A DNA stretch of 64,000 nucleotides, from NCBI GenBank assembly GCA_009869945.1, contig WIXG01000082.1:62001-126000 (forward strand), given 5' to 3'. Under the pieces are notes generated by a model, which was not told where the DNA came from, did no database searches, and saw nothing but the letters and a program-made list of their open reading frames with translations. The stretch comes from Mesaphorura yosii (lineage: Eukaryota > Arthropoda > Collembola > Poduromorpha > Tullbergiidae). Below, piece by piece: positions 39,300-52,742 of this stretch. Position 1 is the stretch's first letter; each line of letters opens with the position of its first letter. The position numbers and the translations under genes were made by a program.

Positions 39300-42085
39300 A
39301 TGGACAGGGACAGGAACAGGAACAGATGCTCATTGCGTTTGTGTTTGTGCTGCCTGTGCGGAACTAGCAGTGAGTGCACTCCGAATAGTGCCACTTTATT
39401 GACTAAACATGACAGGATGATCTCTTTTCCACAGTATTGGCTAGAGCAAAAGTTGCTACGGCCAACGAAGCCATGGGCGAGCATGGCCAGATAGATCAGG
39501 ATCTGACGAGCTAGGAACGGTGGGCTGATGTATCCTCATCAGGCGACATTATGTCGAAAAACTGAAATAACGATGAGTTGGCTTCTTAAATCAAATTCCA
39601 TCTTGATTATTCCATACCCTTTTAATTTTGTACAGCTTAATCGTATCTTATTTTCCAAGAAACATGATCTTGCATAATATTTGCTGTTTTCAATAACTAA
39701 TTATGTTGGAAGTAACTTCATCGAGAGAACCCGTTCAACATAACACGATTGTGCACATTTACACAACCGAGACTGAAGTCGGAGTTTGATCGCTTGTTAG
39801 TTTAGAATCGAGACTGATGGACCAGAAAACCTAGTGGACGTGACGGCGACTGGCGAATACTTGACGTGCTTGAACGACATGTGACTGACAGTCATGTGCA
39901 ATAAAAGTCGGAGGTCAATCACTTCTATCTGAACTTAATTGTAGAGAGACTCTCGCGTTGAGAGTTTCAACAATTCCAGGGTCCAGGAAATTAGAATCGA
40001 AAACGTACGCGTACTTGTCCATTTTGACACGGCACAGATGCTAATTAAACGTCTTGTCATTCACCATCTTGATCTTGGAATGAGGAACCAGAGAAGCCAG
40101 CGATTTTTAGAGCCAATGCGTATAGTTCAACAAACACTAAATAAAAAAAGGAGCCATTTTGAGACTTCCGCGAACACAATTTTCATTGGGAACACAGAAG
40201 TCAGCATTGCCTCAGTGCTCTCTGCTCGAGAAAGAATTTAGTAAAGTTTTATTAACTCGCATTCGTGTACCCTGTTTTATCAACACAACCTGACCCGGCA
40301 TGGCGTGGGAGAATAAAGGGCAGAGGTAATGCGTATTGATTTATCACTCGTTTAAGACAAGAATGAATCAAACAAGATAACACCACGAACATAGCCAAGT
40401 TCCATTCTTGCACGCTGCAAGCCGTGCACTACAACAATCCGTAATTCGTATCCATTCTTTCCCACTTTATGAAGAAATATTTCCTCCACTTTTCTTCCTC
40501 ATCTTGTCCTCAGGAACGGAAAGTACGACGGGATTTCCAATTGGATTCTTCGTTTCGCGTGCCACGTGCCGTGTTCTGCGGTATGTGACATCATTAGGAT
40601 GTGGTGATGTGGAGGAGGCTGTTTTCTCCCTCCAGCACAAGCATTCGTCAAATCCAAATCCTTTAATTCTTCATCTCACAAGGAAATGTTGTAATCTGCC
40701 ACGATATGCCAGCTTTGAGTAATTTATTTTCATCCTTCAGCGACAATTATATTGCTTTTCTTTTATCGTGGATCCCAGACCCAGCCACCATCGAGATCAG
40801 GCAAATGAGGTCGTGCCGTCCAATGAGAAACTGCATTTTACCATGCCTCTCATGCCTGGCTGAGCATTGAGCATAATTCTTTGTGACCGGACGGGTACTG
40901 GAAACAATGACCCGCGATCTAGACCCTTCATCTTTTTTATTAGATTTGTGTCTTATGTTAACATGCAACCTACGATTAAGGTCTCAAGCAAAACTCTGTA
41001 ACTTGTACTTTGTGTTTTAAAAGCACTCTGGAGAACCTTTTATGTCTTCTCTGCCTGTCTGCCATGTTTTCGTTAGTTAAGTAAAGTGAGGGAGAACATT
41101 GTCAACAGCATAATATAAGTTGTAAATTGAGTTGCGTATTACAAGAAAATCTTTCGAGAGAAATCTGCCTCAACTTGGGCCGGTCTCTTCTGTAATGCAG
41201 ACATTCTCTTGCATTGCATTGCAGCTCGTGCTCGTGACATGGCTTGGCGTGGAGCACGTCGAGAGAAACTTAAGAAAATAAATGAGTCGGTTCTTGTTTT
41301 CTTTCGGTTTGATCTCTGAAAAGCACTAAAAAAGCAAAACGTAACTCAATTTTTCTTCTCTTTTCAGTTCTTTTACGGCAAAGATTTTATTATCTGTCGA
41401 CTTTCATATTATTACTCTGCGCCTAAAACTTGTAGAGCAGAGTTGCACTTTGAATACTAAACTAAGGACGGCAAGTAGACGAGCTTCCGACAATCCGGCC
41501 TGTTGTGCAATGTGCAGGTGTCAGCCAAGAGTCCAGTTCAGCTCGGCTTTATTTTTTCAATTTTGTGAATGTCCGAAAAGTTTACAGTACGAAAGTCCAG
41601 CTCACTCTTTCTCTCTGAGCGGACTATACAAACAACTTCTTAAGTTGTTAATCATACAGACCGACAACGAAAAGCAGACGGACGGCGATTTTACTATTGC
41701 CGTCTTGGGACTGCGCGTACGTGTTTAATATTCAAACAAGTGCTCGACCAGAACGGTCAAGCCAAAATTGAGTGTTGGAGCACGAGCAAAGTGAAAGATG
41801 ACATTTCAAATTTGTTATCTATTCGGACTTTAGTTTACGGGACAGTTGCAGGAATTTTTCAACAGCAAATGAAGAACCGACTAAAAGACAGGGACTGTTG
41901 TACTGTTTGTCAGAATTTATTACACGAGCCTAACAAGTCCTTGGGGTTAAACATTTAACTTTCTATAGATAGTAAGGTTTGAAACAGATTGATTCAAGAA
42001 CACTAAAGGGAATGGAATATTAACGAGCATCCATGAATGCAGCAAAAACGAACAAACTTCAAAGCGTCGACAATTTCTTGCGCAA
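39300..42085. other. Intergenic stretch
   Basis: No gene recognised. ORFs up to about 104 codons (for example 40408-40722 plus) lack motifs and splice support. It contains the probable DNAAF11 promoter at the left edge. Confidence 0.45.
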
Positions 42086-42089
42086 CAAA

Positions 42090-43652
42090 TCAACTGCTGC
42101 TGTTGATTAAACTCCAATCATAAGCGAGAACAGCACTATTCCTCTTGGCGTCTTCAATCAGTTTCCGAAACAGGGACCGAAGGTATGCATAATCAGGAAC
42201 CTCTTCGAAGCCAAGTCTTCTGCAATAGTCGACACATTTTGCGAATTCGGCTGGCAGACCCTGCGCACAAAATGAGACTAACCTTTAATCTGCGCCGTAA
42301 CTCCTTCAACAAAGAGAACTTCGCTTGTTCTTCATTACCTTGCATAAATCAGCAGGCGAAGTGTTCATTTTAATTTGACAGATTTTTGCGTGCTTCTCGT
42401 TCTTGTTTGCACCCGGTTGGTTTTGCCACGGTAGTTTTCCTTGCATAAAGTATACGAGCACGTACGCTATTGACTCCAGATCATCGCGTCGGCTGTACAA
42501 AAAGGGCGCCAATGTTACACCAACACTGGCTAACTTTGTTATTGTTTGTAGACTTTAAATAACTTACGATAGTTCACCGCCAGTATGAGAATGGATTGAC
42601 GTGTACCGAACTGTGCCTGTGATGCTTCCACCGTTGTTTGCAGGGCGTATATGATTGAAATTAGAATCGCGAAAATGTTTTGCAAGTCCATAGTCGATTA
42701 AATACACCTGAGGACATTGAGAATATAAACGAGTGTCCTGTAAATTGTACGAATGAATTCCCTCACCTCTTCTCCACAAATTCTTTTCCAATAACTCGTT
42801 AGTTTGTCTTTTCCGGATCCTTTCCGTCCAATTAGAAAGTTCTCTGGCTGCAAAATAGGTTAATGAGAGATGCAATGAAAATTCACCTAGATTCGTAGGA
42901 GAGTATTTTAACAAACATTCCAAACACCGACTCACTATACCTTTATGTCCCTATGTAAGATGTTCCGCCCATGAAGGTATTCAACTCGTTCTATCATTTG
43001 ATCAGCCAACATAACAGTTGTTGTACAAGAAAATTTGCCTCCGCACTTGGTCAGCAAATCCTGAAGCGATGGGCCCAAGTTTTCCATTATTAAGATTGGA
43101 GATTTCGTCTTCTTGTCGGCACTAAAGAGTCTGAAATTCAAAAACTGACTCAGAATACAAATTCACACATAAGATGAAATCATAAGTTACCGTATTTTCG
43201 GTATTCCAACTCCGCCCTTAATTTGTTCATAAATTTGGCTTTCGACTTGCAAAAGGCTGAAGGATGCCTTCCCCGTCTTTTCTACTTTCAGCGCCAACTC
43301 CTGTACAAGGCAATACATTAGATTCGGTTATGCAGAAAATGAAAGCAATTAATCTAGAGTTACAACATACCTGTCCTCTTTGTTGCTCGTCAGCTACGCG
43401 GTATACTTCACCAAAGCTGCCGGTTCCAAGTAATTGAACAATGCGATATCTTCCGTTTACTAACTCACCCGTCTTGTAAATTGTGGGCACTTTCTTCGAC
43501 GAGGAGACAACTGACGAGGTTACTGACGCCACCATCTGCTTTCTCTTCTTAACCCCATTTGCTTCTTGGATGTTCTTGTTACTGGTATTGTCGACTTTTT
43601 CTCTCAAGACCCCACCATTATGATTGGCCAATTTTCTCTTCGGTGGATCCAT
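42090..43652 (-). CDS. Divergent casein kinase 1-like Ser/Thr kinase
   Basis: Seven exons on the minus strand: 43371-43652, 43191-43300, 42941-43130, 42767-42847, 42568-42707, 42339-42492, 42090-42260; 375 aa from the first in-frame ATG. A basic, probably disordered N-terminus of about 65 residues ([20 protein letters not shown]) precedes the catalytic domain. Visible: glycine loop [11 protein letters not shown] (GTGSFG 76-81), Lys99 in ALKVEK, catalytic HRDIKPENFLIG (190-201), [11 protein letters not shown] where the usual DFG is DYG (226-228), a CK1-style substrate region [20 protein letters not shown] followed by [13 protein letters not shown], and LPWQ. SIN is changed to SIH in the CK1 signature. 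These features place it in the CK1 superfamily but outside the close alpha/delta types. The frame is open upstream of ATG 43652 to a possible acceptor near 43,726, so an upstream coding exon is possible. Confidence 0.9.
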
Positions 43653-43869
43653 TTGCTTCCACTGGTGTCCAGCTGCACTCAATATAGAACCCGTTTTGAC
43701 CTTCAAACTGTGATGCGTCTTAATCTATAAAAAACAGAGATCTGAAACGTTAATTTAGTCAACTCCTAAAGGATTCCACGAGATAAAATCAGCAGGAAAG
43801 TCAGACAAGAAACGAGCTTCAAAACCCGGCAACGACCATTTCCGAGCTCGACTCGACGACATATTGAAG

Positions 43870-46800
43870 AAAACAAGATCGTTTGTTTTCAAAATATTAA
43901 CTCGGCTGTGTATTTGCATTTAAAATGGCGGCGAGACAAAACATGCTTGCTGTCGCAACCAATTAGCATTGAGCATTGCAATGCCATAAGCGCGGCATGG
44001 AAACTCCTGTCTCGACTCTCGTCGTCGAGGTCTCGTCGAATTTTCGTGCGTGCTTGCAATATCTTTAAAGCTGGTATTCCGCAGTTAATAAAAAAATGGC
44101 TCGTTCCAGGACCACGACTTCCAGGCCTGTTATTTGTAGCAGCCAGTCAAGACACACGCGACGCTAGGACGTGAGAAGTCGTGTAAACTGCAGAGCTTAC
44201 AATAAACCATTATTGAGGAAGTGGATTCACAAATTCACGCGGACGGACAGCAGCCAGGAGCTTTTGTTTTGCGTGGAGTAGAAATATTCTCCACTTAAAA
44301 ATGATGGCTACGACCAACACAAACAGCTGCAGTAAAAAATGATTGGAATAATAAAATCTTCAAAGCCTCCTTCCGCATCAGCGTCAAGTTTATTCCTCAT
44401 GGGCGAACGAAATCCTCAAGCGAGAAGCAGCAGCAGTGAAGTGCAGCCAGCAGAAGACAAGACATTATTATTTTAAGGTCGAACGAAAAAGTAAAATGTT
44501 TTGAGACCTGCCAAGACCAAGACGCAACTCTGCCTTGTGCGTTTTCTCTAACAATGTGATCAATACAGTGTGCCAACCTTCTATTTAGGCGGCGATGCCG
44601 TCCCTTGCCATGTTGACGTTGATTGCTTTGGAACAATAACGTGAACGTAAAGTGAGGAATGACAGGTAACAAGACGGCCGGCGAATACTAAAACTTTTAA
44701 GAGGCACGTTTCATGGAAAAAGCTTTTGCTGTTGTGTTCGTTTCGTTCACACATTGACCCATGGAGAGCTGAGCGCTTTTCTCTCCTGCTCCTGCTTTAC
44801 AAAAAGTTTTCAAGTGCGTCGTGTTTGCACATAACGAAATAACCTTTCTCCTGAAAGCTGAAAATGCTACCTCGGTCATCTCCAAATCGAAATTCAAACA
44901 ATGAGGCTCAATATTTGGAGTTGAGTTTTCTAAACCCAGTACAGAAGCAGGATAAGACAAACAATGCACAACAAGTACGTAAGCTAAGTTTACGTAAGTA
45001 TGAAAAATTGTTTCCAGCAGGTGCAATGATCTGTCGTCCAAAGGAAAGCTCGCGCACAGCCTCGCTGTCTACTTCGTTTAAAACCACACTAATATTAATA
45101 TGATCATTATGCTGCTGGTTCCAGTTCCCGCATATTTTGCGTTTAATGTAATTTGTGACTGAGGAAATTACCTCACATTTACCTTTACGAATTTCAAAGT
45201 TTTCGTCTCACCCAAAGTCTCGCACCACAACGGCAACTCCGAAAAGAAAGCATTACCGTGTTAAGACGATCATTAACTATCTTTAATAATACGTAAAGTC
45301 TACTGAGCCACCATCCGCTCACCTAGGTGGAAGAACTCATTTTGGGCAGTAAAGGAAGTCATTCTATTTACCAAAATCACTTTTTTCAACTCCGACTATA
45401 AGTTTGCCGACTCAGTCTTATACGTGTCGTTACCTTCCCTTATTCGTCTTGGCCGTCATTTGGCTCATCACGCTATTTGTCCTCGTGCACAATGCGAATG
45501 GAGAATGCCAAGTTGCCTGCCATTTCACTACCTTACTTTCTCTTCTTTGTCATCAATTTCACCAGCCATTATTTTCCAACTGCGAAAGATGAAAAGTTTA
45601 TAGGCACATTACTCGTTTGAGTTTGGTTAATGTCATTTCACCGTCCGGACTCTGACTTGACTTCCTTGCTGGGGACGGTTTCCGCGTCTTACGTGATGTC
45701 TTCTGCCTGAATTGTATAATTACAAGTAAAAAGCTGAGTTTTAACGTATGGCAATAAAAAGTGTTTGGAATTTACTACTTTCTTACCTATCGCAAGCTGG
45801 AAATGATCAAGTCTTTTCGATATGTGAATATTACACACGATGCTGAGCCTTACGGCTCTTTGTAGAGGCGTTTCAAGCGTATGCTGAAATGCTTGATGAA
45901 TGATTTAAGGTGGCCAGAATTTCAGCCGCCTGTTCTGCCCTGATATGAGCTGGCGCTGGCCGCAAACTTTGTTCAGAAATAAACAACGATACGGAATCCA
46001 TTGTTTTGCTTTTCAAAGCTCCTGATAACAAAGAGATTCTGCAAATTCTTTCAAACTTTAATCTTCGCTTTGGCCATGTAAGCCTCAGCCATTGTTCCAG
46101 CATTGCATGTGGCGTATTGTGAACCCTGCCGTGCAATCCTTGAATCCGACAAATAATTTTTGAACGAATTAGCATGCACTGCTGAGCTACAAAAACCATT
46201 TACAGAGCTCGCGGACTCTGCTCGCGCTCGAAGTATGCAAAAGTCAAATGCCAAAATACGGCAAAAAGAACGAGGAAAAGACTGAGCAGTAATTCTTGCT
46301 AAATAAAAAAAAGTTGAGAACTTTTTTCCACTAAACTCATTTCCCATTGTTTTCAAAAAACGTGAATATAAATCAACGATTCCAACTTTGCTCTTTCACT
46401 GCCGCCTCCATTGTTTTGCACCAGAGCTATATTTCTCCAAATTCTTATCTCTTATTTCTAATTCCGTCCGCCTTTGTCATCTCGTTTGGCCGGGATGATC
46501 TTCCTTTGTTAGTCCTTTAATGCAGTTTTGGGCTTGCAAGAGCGAAGCGACTTGGTTGACTCATGGAGGGTTTCCAGCCGGAGAAGAAAATACGTTCAAA
46601 CAGAGATGTAGGTCGAAGGCCCGGAAATCTGAACAATCGCAGGCAGGTTTTCGTGTACTTCATTCTCTCGCCAATTATTGATAAGCAACGTTATTTCGAA
46701 TGATGAACCCCAAATTAGCGGCAGGAGAATGGAAGAATCTAAATTGGTTTGCGTGTCTGGGATGATTAAGAATTTTTATTAAAATTCTTCATGGCGAAGG

Positions 46801-49020
46801 CATGCGTCAAACGTCAACCAAGGAAAAGAATTCGCAATTTATTGTTTTCAAATCGAAGAAATTCTTTGGGCGCTCATTCGGACTGATGGACGTCGAGGTG
46901 AAATACAGCTACAGCCGCTACTTGTCCAATTCTGTACAGCATTTATTCCGAGACACCAAACATGATCTACTCGGTAGCGTAGCTAATACGTAGTCATAAT
47001 TTAGGGCTTAATATTGCTTTAGTGTGACATGTTTACTTCTATTAGTGAAATATTGCCAATATCACGAAAATGCAATATAGAATACTACGCGATTCGCTCA
47101 GTTCCGGTGAACCCAGCGTAACTGTTTCCAATTTCATGCATCTTGATTCGTTGTGATCTCTCGAAATGCCTGAGCCGAGCAACGAGCAGCAATAACCATC
47201 CAGTGCGTGAATGTTGCGACTTTAGCATGCGTCCCTTGCAGTCACATTGCATTGCAAAATGTGAAGTACGTAATTTACAATTCTCAAGAAGTATGGAACG
47301 GAATGAATATTTATTGGACATGCGAAAGCGTGACTCACTTCTTTGATGCTTCTGGAGTCTGCTGAACTATTTCGTTTGTTAACAATTGTATCGATCCATT
47401 CTGAATGCGATTATCGCAATTTTATGTACCGACTAAGTGCTCGCATCCCAGCAAATGCTTTTATTACTCTTATGGCTAACAAATTGACAGGGCAAATCGT
47501 TTGAAATAAAATTCTATGCACGAAGTTACAAGGTACAAAACGTTACGAATGTGCATGTTTAACGTAGTTAATGCAACAATAGTTTTGTAAGGTCAGGATT
47601 CGCCTGTGCGCTGCACACGCCTGAGACATGAAGGAACTTTTCCAGTTGTATCGGTACTACAAAAAGTACAGCAACGGGCGCTACGAAACTTCTTTCAAGA
47701 GCGCTTGTATCTCTCTCGCATCAATTTCCTCTCTTTCATAACCACGTTTATGTGCAAATAGCTTAGCAGAAGAAAGCAGGAAGAGATGACCAGATGATAA
47801 AATCATATTGGAAAAAGTTTCTAACGAGAAATAGGATTTATCTGTAATCTGAATGTATAAATTTTCAAAGTTAATAGAAAAGTTGTTGCTTCTCGTGTAA
47901 GCGAGCTGCGTTCGGACAAGAACAATATCTTCTCACTTGCGAAAACAAAAACCATTCATGCTGCCAGTACAAGCTGGAGGTACATGCATGATAATGGATA
48001 TTTCCTGAGTTTTTACTTGTAAAATATTGTAATGGTCTTTGCACTCGACCCGCCGTTCCGCTTTTGCGAGTTTCGATGTGTGTGCTAGAGAATTGCAAGT
48101 CCTGCTCCCGATCTTCCTGGAGTTGGTACTTTGCTACTTTGCTCTCTGGCCGGGCTCAGGCTCAGTGTTTATGCAAAAGTTTTTCCCGATTTCAGGTTCG
48201 GAAAACTTCAGAGCGGGATGCGAAGAAACGTTAAACTACGATTACGGCCTCTTTCATGACTGCCTCCGACGAATTGGAAATGAATTTTCAGCAATTTGTT
48301 ACAAAATTTCGTAGGTTCGATTCGTAGCGCATGCCAGCGTGCGCGATTAACTGCACATCTCACATTCCGTGCACTATAAAAATGATGTCGCCAGTTGTTT
48401 CAATTTGTAATGGCAGTAATGGACTTGCTAATTGTTAATCCGGAGACGACTGCCAAAATAAAAAAATTTGGAGCTTCTGGCGTTGTTGGCAAAGTATAAT
48501 GGGTTCCTTTAAGCCAGGAAAGCTCACCTTGCTATACAAACAAGGAGTTCGATGCAATTTTGCACACATTTTAATTTACCGTTCTTTCCATTTATCATTT
48601 ATTTTGGCTCTTTTCCCCGACGCGATAAATAATAGTTTCTGTGAATGTTATCTGAGGCCGCAATCTATCAGTGCAAACGACAAAGCGTATCCGAGCCTAC
48701 ACGATAATCCAAGGTGTGAAACTATTATTATAGGATCCAATGTGGTGCATGCTGTACATCTGAACGGGCTGGGTAGGGAGAATTAAATTTATGGGGAACT
48801 CAGCTCCGAATTGGGATCATTTTTATAAGGAAATTCCTAAAAATAGAATTCTGGGGTATGAAAAGGGGAGACGTGTATGACTTCATTTATATGCAGGTCC
48901 CAAGAATTTTATTACATCCTGCTCGACTGAACTGTATGTTTCCTTACGTTCCCGCTGCCTCCTGCCTGTATCCATTTTGTCTTGAGCTATTTTGAGTTGT
49001 AACTCCTCACGAAACCAAAT
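43870..49020. other. Long gene-poor stretch
   Basis: About 5 kb without an assignable gene. A 62-codon plus ORF at 45404-45592 has a strongly hydrophobic N-terminal segment (LPLFVLAVIWLITLFVLVHN) like a signal anchor but nothing else to support it. Other ORFs are short and motif-free. The troponin C promoter and 5' UTR should lie at the right end. Confidence 0.45.
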
Positions 49021-49083
49021 TGTACTCATTCAGCCAGTGTCTAATTTGGTGCTTCATCGAACTCACTTCAAAGATTCATCAAA

Positions 49084-50199
49084 ATGGTAAGATTTTTAAT
49101 GTCAAATCATTAGCAGCACTTTAATTATCCATTAAACGTTTTTCAGTCGGACTTGGACAAGGATCAAATTGCCAGTAAGACCAGCATTCAATCCAGGCAC
49201 ATGTGCCGGTGCCTAATAAGCTCCTGATTCCTAATATGCTTGTTGCTTTGCTAGTCTTGCAGAAGGCTTTCGACAGCTTTGCCCAGGGCAAGCCCTTCAT
49301 CACTCCCGAAATGGTCGGCTCCATCCTGAGAATGATGGGAACAGCATTCACTACTGAAACATTGCGGGAAACAATCGCAGAAGTTGATGCCGATGGTATT
49401 AACAATTTATTCTTGCTGTGGCGGGTTAAGCGTTCAGCATTTTGCCATCGGCAGTATCAGCACAATAACAAAGGATGAATTTGTTCACGCTTCCACCGAT
49501 CCGAAGTGTGCTGTGCAGGCAGGAACTTCTTGCCTAGCTTGTGCACATTCCGTGCACCACGAGGCTTAAGCGGAAAGAGCGCAAACAAGCTAAAAATAGC
49601 ACCTGTCATGTCTCACTGTCTTTTGGCACCACCACATACGTACAAGATGGATTCGGAACGGATTACAAAAAGAAATGGAACTGAATTGTGGGCCGCGGTC
49701 GTGACGCTGAAACTTTTGCAATTCTAATTTCAAGGGAAATTGAGAACCTGAAACTGAGAATCCGTTGTAATTCTTCCAATTCTAGGTTCCGGTGAGATTG
49801 AGTTTCAGGAGTTCTGTATTTTGGCTGCAAAATTCATTATTGAGGAAGACGACGCCGATGTGGCTAGAGAACTCAAGGAAGCGTTTCGGCTTTACGACAA
49901 AGAAGGTAAGTTGTACGCGGCTGGCATGTAGAACCCTTATAGCATAGCAGAGCGGTACGGTGACTCTGAATATAAAACGCAGGAGCCGGTTTCATCAGCA
50001 CCAAGATCTTGAAACAAATTCTGCACGAAATTGATGACAAATTATCCGAGGCTGAGCTGGATGGAATCATCGAGGAAGTCGATGAGGATGGTTCCGGCAC
50101 CGTTGATTTTGATGGTGAGCTCAGAAATTAAGCAATCTCAGTATTGAGTTTTAATTTATTATGGTTGCACTAGAATTCATGGAGATGATGACGGGTTGA
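49084..50199 (+). CDS. TpnC: Troponin C
   Basis: Six coding exons: 49084-49086 (ATG only), 49147-49174, 49255-49395, 49786-49905, 49983-50114, 50174-50199; 149 aa. Troponin C is the calcium sensor of the thin filament in striated muscle. Four EF-hands are visible. Loop I ([12 protein letters not shown]) lacks calcium ligands. Loop II ([12 protein letters not shown]) is canonical. Loop III ([12 protein letters not shown]) is degenerate at positions 5 and 12. Loop IV ([12 protein letters not shown]) is canonical. Calcium binding at II and IV only is the common arthropod pattern. The protein ends EFMEMMTG, as arthropod troponin Cs do. The start codon is separated from the rest by a 60-bp intron, giving [16 protein letters not shown]. 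Poly(A) signal AATAAA at 50430-50435. The 3' end faces the minus-strand receptor gene. Confidence 0.97.
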
Positions 50200-50429
50200 G
50201 CTGTCGAACTGGAGCTCCGGAATTGCAGAAGAGCAGTGCACCATTTGAACCTCGAACTTATCATAGATTTAGGCCAGTACTCAACTTTTGCGACTTCGTC
50301 ATTCAATAGCCATAACCATTTCATGCCTTTCTGTATTTAGATTCAGTTCAGTTTTTATTTGTTTCAAAATTCTCTGCGTAATGTAGCATTTCTTTGTATT
50401 TCGTTGTTTCAGTCTCTGTGCCGTTACAA

Positions 50430-50435
50430 AATAAA
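50430..50435 (+). terminator. Poly(A) signal of troponin C
   Basis: AATAAA 230 nt downstream of the troponin C stop codon. Confidence 0.75.
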
Positions 50436-50571
50436 TTCGGGCTTTAAATTAAAGTACCTACGCCACCAACAGGTTGAATTGCTTATAGAGGCAGTTTCGT
50501 AGTAGACTGCTATATGAATCAACTACGAAACTGAACTCTCTTTGGATATGCTTCTCCTCTACATTTTACAT

Positions 50572-51847
50572 TCATCTCAAGTTAGGGATGAAACTCTGAG
50601 TTTGGCTCTGAGTAGTCGCACCAGGAACAGACGACTGTTGAGTACTTGCGCAAGTTGAACACGTCATTCGGGTCAAGATGGGACAAAGCACCGCTTTCAT
50701 CGCAGAACGAAACTCCTTCAGATTGTACGCGTATAAAAATGGACTTATGGCCGAGTTGGCGTGAGAAAGTATAATTGTGAACTGAATCAGCTCCAACGGG
50801 GGAGAAAATGTCGGCCAAAATCCCTGCGAGTAGAGGAAGATGTTATCATTCACTTCACGTCATTCTGACGCATGCGTCGGGATTTTATGGGCATGACGAA
50901 TAGGAAGCGCGGAGTGCGCGCGTACCTTAATACAGTTGAGCGTGTTCAAGGGCATCCAACAGATCCAGAAGAAAATGATAATGCTGCTCAACTTCTTCCC
51001 AGCTCTTGCCTCTCTTCGCTTTGCTCTGTCATTCTTTATCGCTTCCGTTTCAAACTTTGGTTCTTCATTGGAATCCTCTGACCGGTCATTGGGCAGCCCC
51101 GGTTGACCGTAATTCTTCTTGGACTGTGTTCCAAAGCATTGAATTGGTATGCATAATATTGTGAGGAATGAATGAGCGGGCTCAGCAAGCACTTACGTGT
51201 CTACTTCTAATGAAGCGATAAATGTATCCGTAGAATCCAGCCATGCAAATTGCTGGGAACACAATCGCCGTGAAGTACTTGAAGATCAGGTAATCGTAAT
51301 CCATAATCTGGTCAAATCGGCATATGCCTAGTGTCTCATCCCATCCATTCTGATTGTACCATCCGAGCAATGGCAACGAGCCAAGAATCGCGCCCAGAAG
51401 TGTGCATAGAGCTAAAATACCTGCCAGCAACGGTTAACATCAAACATTCTGACTTTTCAATCAAAACATTTCATGCTAAAGTTTACCATTTGCGATTTTT
51501 GCGCTCATGTGATTATAGTAGGACACTGAATTGAATGTTGCCCAGAATCGATCCACCGACACAGCCAGAAGGCAGAAAATTGATGTGACGCAGCACGAGA
51601 TTATCATGGAGCATGTGAACAGGCATCCGTACAGATTTCGTGGCAACCCGAAGCTTGCGAGAATTGCCAGCGGCACACCGATGACCCCGATTAATAAGTC
51701 AGCAATTGCCAGTCCAAGAATGTAGTAATTGCGAAATGACCGAAGCCGGCGATTCGTGCAAAAGACGTACACGATGAGCAGGTTCCCAAAAGTGGCCAGA
51801 ATTGCAACGATCACTTCACCAGCTACGTACAGTTCATGGTTAATCAT
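50572..51847 (-). CDS. AdoR: Adenosine receptor-like class A GPCR
   Basis: Four exons on the minus strand: 51487-51847, 51197-51420, 50926-51123, 50572-50823; 344 aa, phases consistent. Seven hydrophobic segments are visible. Adenosine-receptor hallmarks by position: extracellular loop 2 ending C154-R-F156-D157 (Phe/Glu in vertebrate receptors), CWMP at 250-253, Asn258 in LNTLNC (the Asn6.55 that holds adenine) and His282 in LSHANS (His7.43). D50 (2.50) and C75 for the loop disulphide are present. It is expected at the plasma membrane, coupling to G proteins and sensing extracellular adenosine. Odd points: the DRY motif is DRF (99-101) and NPxxY is SPFLY (288-292). Loop 3 is long and charged (SEDSNEEPKFETEA). 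The start ATG 51847 gives almost no N-terminal tail, as is normal for adenosine receptors. Confidence 0.92.
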
Positions 51848-51849
51848 TG

Positions 51850-52740
51850 TGCACTCACTTCAAGCACTACGTTACTTATTGATGGACGATAAGATTGCGA
51901 ATGACGTTTCTGACGCAGGTTGACGGGCTCCGGCGTGCTCCGCGGAAATTATTCCATATTTGCTCGGTTGTCAAACTGACAAGTGATAAACCAAGTGACC
52001 GATGAGTTGCTCTGCGCTGCGCACTGATTTTGGACTGACTTGCTCACTTCAGGTCACCATACGAAAATGTAAGGAGTCTCAGTTTCAATTCATTTGATGC
52101 ACGCTGACGACGAGTCGACGGCAAACTCCACGTCCACACATGGCAAGCAGTTAACTGTTTTAGCACTCAACAAAACCAATTTCCGCATCCGTATAAAAAG
52201 CGACATTTTACGATTATGATTTGTTTACGAGACACGAAGTTATTTCTCAGTATGCGGAGGGAAATGCGTTGGCCATCGGCCGGCAGCAGCAACCACTGTC
52301 ATGTCAAGACTCAAGAATGTGGTTGTACGCGACGCCAGCACTAGTACAACAACCACAACATGCTCCACAACGTGCAAATGCTATTAGCAAAGTGTTCGAC
52401 TTCTGTCTTTTATCAATTGTCGCTCTTTTAAGAAGTTGCACATTTGCGAATTTGCACAGCACGTATTCGTAGAGCGAATGGAGCTCCTGCTATAAGTTTA
52501 TTTTTTATTCCATCAAAGAAATTGGCTGGTTTCTTGGTACCAGTACCAGCTATCAGCAAACGTGTGCGTAATAATGCATGAGTCATCTATTCTTAGTCAA
52601 GCAGTTCATTAGGGTAGATCGATACCACAAAATCTCCTGCTGGTGGAGTCCATTACGCCAACAAATACTTTCTAAGTGCAAGTACTCGGTGGAAACTTCC
52701 AACGCAATACCACCATGCTTGTAGAATCCAGATTAATACT
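51850..52740. other. Intergenic stretch
   Basis: Upstream side of the receptor gene and downstream side of the tetraspan gene. No assignable ORF or repeat; AT-rich. Confidence 0.45.
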
Positions 52741-52742
52741 GA

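Noticed and set aside
45404-45592. Short plus-strand ORF with signal-anchor-like start
   Set aside because: Only the hydrophobic segment is notable; the remainder has no motif and no exon continuation could be found.
48305-48335. GGTTCGATTC sequence as a tRNA B box
   Set aside because: The flanking bases do not form a T-arm and no A box, anticodon arm or acceptor stem could be fitted.
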